NCBI GenBank assembly: GCA_037178675.1
Contig: JAYMGJ010000513.1
Span: 41,872 to 105,871, forward strand
Reading direction: 5' to 3'
Source of the DNA: Scleroderma bovista
Taxonomy: Eukaryota; Basidiomycota; Agaricomycetes; Boletales; Sclerodermataceae
Length of the DNA stretch: 64,000 nucleotides
In this document: positions 62,201 to 64,000 of the stretch, piece by piece
Numbering within the stretch: the first letter of the stretch is position 1
How the letters are laid out: every line of letters begins with the position of its first letter
The notes under the pieces: model-generated
Seen by the model: the letters and a program-made list of their open reading frames with translations, nothing else
Databases searched by the model: none
What the model was told of the DNA's origin: nothing
Position numbers and translations under genes: made by a program

Positions 62201-64000
62201 GGGACCAGCTGGACCTGCCATGAAATCACTCACTTCCTGTCAAGCCAACAGGACCAGAGTGGGAGTGAAGACAGTGAGAAGGGACCCAGCTGGACCTGCC
62301 ATGAAATCACTCACTCGCTGTCAAGCCAACACGACCAGGGTGGGAGTGAGGACAGTGAGAAGGGACCCAGCTAGACCTGCCATGAAATCACTCACATACT
62401 GTCAAGCCAACAGGACCAGAGTGGGAGTGAAGACAGTGAGAAGGGACCCAGCTGGACCTGCTATGAAATCACTCACATACTGTCAAGCCAACAGGACCAG
62501 AGTGGGAGTGAAGACAGTGAGAATGGACCCAGCTAGACCTGCCATGAAATCACTCACTCGCTGTCAAGCCAACAGGACCAGAGTGGGAGTGAGGACAGTG
62601 AGAAGGGACCCAGCTGGACCTGCCATGAAATCACTCACTCGCTGTCAAGCCAACAGGACCAGAGTGGGAGTGAGGACAGTGAGAAGGGACCCAGCTGGAC
62701 CTGCCATGAAATCACTCACATACTGTCAAGCCAACAGGACCAGAGTGGGAGTGAAGACAGTGAGAAGGGACCCAGCTGGACCTGCCATGAAATCACTCAC
62801 ATACTATCAAGCCAACAGGACCAGAGTGGGAGTGAGGACAGTGAGAAGGGACCCAGCTGGACCTGCCATGAAATCACTCACATATTGTCAAGCCAACAGG
62901 ACCAGAGTGGGAGTGAGGACAGTGAGAAGGGACCCAGCTGGACCTGCCATGAAATCACTTACTTCCTGTCAAGCCAACAGGACCAGAGTGGAGTGAGGAC
63001 AGTGAGAAGGGACCCAGCTGGACCTGCCATGAAATCACTCACATATTGTCAAGCCAACAGGACCAGAGTGGGAGTGAGGACAGTGAGAAGGGACCCAGCT
63101 GACCTGCCATGAAATCACTCACTTCCTGTCAAGCCAACAGGACCAGAGTGGGAGTGAGGACAGTGAGAAGGGACCCAGCTGGACCTGCCATGAAATCACT
63201 CACTTCCTGTCAAGCCAACAGGACCAGAGTGGGAGTGAAGATGGTGAGAAGGGACCCAGCTGGACATGCCATGAAATCACTCACTTCCTGTCAAGCCACA
63301 GGACCAGAGTGGGAGTGAGGACAGTGAGAAGGGACCCAGCTAGACTGCCATGAAATCACTCACTCGCTGTCAAGCCAACAGGACCAGAGTGGGAGTGAGG
63401 ACAGTGAGAAGGGACCCAGCTGGACCTGCCATGAAATCACTCACTCGCTGTCAAGCCAACAGGACCAGAGTGGGAGTGAGGACAGTGAGAAGGGACCCAG
63501 CTGGACCTGCCATGAAATCACTCACATACTGTCAAGCCAACAGGACCAGAGTGGGAGTGAAGGACAGTGAGAAGGGACCCAGCTGGACCTGCCATGAAAT
63601 CACTCACATACTATCAAGCCAACAGGACCAGAGTGGGAGTGAGGACAGTGAGAAGGGACCCAGCTGGACCTGCCATGAAATCACTCACATATTGTCAAGC
63701 CAACAGGACCAGAGTGGGAGTGAGGACAGTGAGAAGGGACCCAGCTGGACCTGCCATGAAATCACTCACTTCCTGTCAAGCCAACAGGACCAGAGTGGGA
63801 GTGAGGACAGTGAGAAGGGACCCAGCTGGACCTGCCATGAAATCACTCACTCGCTGTCAAGCCAACAGGACCAGAGTGGGAGTGAGGACAGTGAGAAGGG
63901 ACCCAGCTGACCTGCCATGAAATCACTCACTCGCTGTCAAGCCAACAGGACCAGAGTGGGAGTGAGGACAGTGAGAAGGGACCCAGCTGGACCTGCCATG
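59205..64000. repeat. 81-bp tandem array (about 59 copies, runs off the window)
   Basis: Consensus unit starts atgaaatcactcac, with a variable triplet just after (ttc, ttg, tcg, tgc, ata, aaa), then tgtcaagccaacaggacc and ends ctggacctgcc. Because 81 is 27 codons, two plus-strand frames stay open over long runs (for example 59182-61818), reading a basic 27-residue repeat (MKSLTSCQANRTRVG...) or an acidic one (HEITHFLSSQQDQSG...). The first 22 or so units have no length change; later units have single-base indels, mostly in C or G runs. Whether any frame is a real repetitive protein cannot be told from the sequence. Confidence 0.97.

Noticed and set aside
59205..64000. CRISPR-like array
   Set aside because: The 81-bp units are near-identical along their full length with no unique spacers; the genome is fungal.

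Overview
The window is a repeat-dense, gene-poor stretch of a filamentous fungal genome. Short GT-AG introns of about 50 bp, chromodomain Ty3/gypsy elements, hAT-type MITEs and a TET/JBP-like dioxygenase of the type linked to KDZ transposons in mushrooms point to a basidiomycete, most likely an Agaricomycete (inference). No ordinary host gene is convincing. Almost everything is mobile elements inserted into each other, and target-site duplications (TSDs) let most of the order be read directly.

Region by region. (1) 1-1301: 3' end of a Ty1/copia element with its LTR, abutting a broken, spliced TET/JBP-like gene (1337-2290). (2) 2340-2982 and 25652-25980: two halves of one degenerate tandem-repeat locus, split by a 22.7-kb insertion. 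(3) 2983-25651: an old minus-strand Ty3/gypsy chromovirus (here 'Gyp1 copy 2'), broken by at least seven later insertions: a Y-type LTR-like element holding a 6-kb non-coding LTR element (LARD), a solo LTR of a second gypsy family holding a hAT MITE and another Y element, a 2.1-kb X-type LTR-like element, a second hAT MITE, a foreign DDE-transposase segment, and a third Y element. (4) 26834-48132: a decayed gypsy element with 115-bp LTRs ('Gyp3') that took in an intact copia element (27374-32439) and an X element (33460-43368), the latter holding a nearly intact gypsy (35374-43204, 'Gyp1 copy 1'). (5) 48133-59180: MITEs, minisatellites, a third hAT MITE, and two X elements in head-to-head inverted orientation (51290-55074). 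(6) 59205-64000: an 81-bp tandem array running off the window.

How the parts work together. Gyp1 copy 1 has Gag, a -1 frameshift signal (slippery A-run plus a 7-bp stem), Pol with protease, RT, RNase H, integrase and chromodomain, and a separate antisense gene with its own TATA box and intron. That gene encodes a coiled-coil protein with a canonical Zn2Cys6 cluster. Both Gyp1 and the second family (Gyp2) have a predicted transcript 5' end complementary to the sequence just inside the 5' LTR, which indicates Tf1-type self-priming. The X elements carry a conserved reading frame in their U3-like part that has diverged mostly at synonymous and conservative sites across copies.

Most nonsense codons seen in the decayed elements are TGA where CGA is expected, pointing to CpG-to-TpG decay. 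CpG content falls with apparent age of insertion. All statements come from reading the sequence; no database search was run.
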